Origin: CAYXGE01 sp964464435
GTDB lineage: Bacteria > Pseudomonadota > Gammaproteobacteria > Burkholderiales > Methylophilaceae
NCBI GenBank assembly: GCA_964464435.1
Contig: CAYXGE010000046.1
Location: 1-14,762 of the forward strand
Direction of reading: 5' to 3'
Length of the DNA: 14,762 nucleotides
In this document: positions 14,617 through 14,762 of the stretch, piece by piece
Position numbering within the stretch: the first letter of the stretch is position 1
Layout of the letters: each line of letters opens with the position of its first letter
Made by a program: the position numbers and the translations under genes
Notes under the pieces: generated by a model
The model's input: only the letters and a program-made list of their open reading frames with translations
Database searches by the model: none
What the model was told of the DNA's origin: nothing

Positions 14617-14762
14617 TTACTTGTTTCTACCTTTACCGCTACCACCTCTATCATCCACTGTAGTTCGGTCAGAAGATCTTGGTGTTTCAACTCTGTCTAC
14701 GCGTTCTACTTTATCAACCTTTTCAACTTTCTCAACTCGATCGACTTTTTCAACTCTGTCAA
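14617..14762 (-). CDS. C-terminal end of a charged tripeptide-repeat protein, cut by window edge
   Basis: The last 47 codons of a gene whose start lies beyond the right edge. The visible protein begins with eight tandem tripeptides of the form (D/E)(K/R)V and ends in a hydrophilic 23-residue tail containing GGSGKGRNK. I do not recognise the protein. The frame is supported by the regular protein repeat maintained with varied synonymous codons (GTT, GTC, GTA for Val; GAA, GAG for Glu), by a TAA stop, and by its tight 37-bp spacing to the downstream outer-membrane gene. Without the N-terminus I cannot say whether it is secreted. Confidence 0.7.
   Translation of the reverse strand, partial: DRVEKVDRVEKVEKVDKVERVDRVETPRSSDRTTVDDRGGSGKGRNK
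14689..14760 (-). repeat. Nine-base coding repeat, (D/E)(K/R)V x 8
   Basis: Eight consecutive nine-base units encoding DRV, EKV, DRV, EKV, EKV, DKV, ERV, DRV. The two bases left at the window edge (TT) fit a further Val codon, so the array probably continues. Units differ at synonymous positions, so this is a protein-level repeat rather than a recent perfect duplication. Confidence 0.85.

Noticed and set aside
14689..14760. Nine-base repeats as a CRISPR or regulatory iteron array
   Set aside because: Units are contiguous without spacers, vary at synonymous positions and keep one reading frame, so they are coding repeats.

Overview
The window reads as a conserved chromosomal segment of a moderately AT-rich betaproteobacterium. 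Three things point there: the block kdsD-kdsC-lptC-lptA-lptB-rpoN-hpf-hprK-rapZ-EIIA(Man)-ptsH-ptsI (a regulatory PTS with an HPr kinase), the AT-leaning codon use and the protein sequences. A methylotroph of the Methylophilaceae (Methylotenera-like) is my best guess, but that is inference, since no taxonomic marker is present.

Positions 1-10756 form one uninterrupted minus-strand gene train of fourteen genes, read from right to left. KdsD and KdsC make and dephosphorylate Kdo precursors, and LptC, LptA and LptB belong to the LPS export machine. Next come sigma-54 (RpoN), the ribosome hibernation factor Hpf, HPr kinase/phosphorylase, RapZ, a mannose-family EIIA, HPr and Enzyme I. The train ends with a small DUF4870 membrane protein and the N-terminal third of oligopeptidase A, which is cut by the window edge. 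No gap exceeds 46 bp, and several junctions overlap (ATGA, TAATG, TAGTG) or place the next start directly after a stop, so translational coupling is likely. Relative to the well-known rpoN-hpf-ptsN-rapZ-npr order of enterobacteria, hprK sits where ptsN would be. EI, HPr and EIIA are present, but no sugar permease (EIIB/EIIC) is, so this looks like a regulatory rather than a transport PTS.

Positions 10757-10993 are an AT-rich divergent intergenic region with a perfect 7-bp inverted repeat and only weak promoter-like matches. To its right, on the plus strand, lie a CPA2-type cation:proton antiporter with an RCK (TrkA-N) domain and a LapG-like bacterial transglutaminase-like cysteine proteinase.

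Converging from the right on the minus strand are an outer-membrane beta-barrel protein and, 37 bp upstream of it, the C-terminal end of a protein made of (D/E)(K/R)V tripeptide repeats that runs off the window. The rho-independent terminator for this minus-strand pair lies partly inside the 3' end of the LapG-like coding sequence.

Most of the window is housekeeping DNA, and I see no mobile element, CRISPR array, RNA gene or clear new multi-gene system. The points most worth a second look are the repeat-protein/porin pair at the right edge, the LapG-like protease without its usual partners, the PTS cluster lacking ptsN, the in-frame single-stop ptsH/ptsI junction and the long LptC tail.
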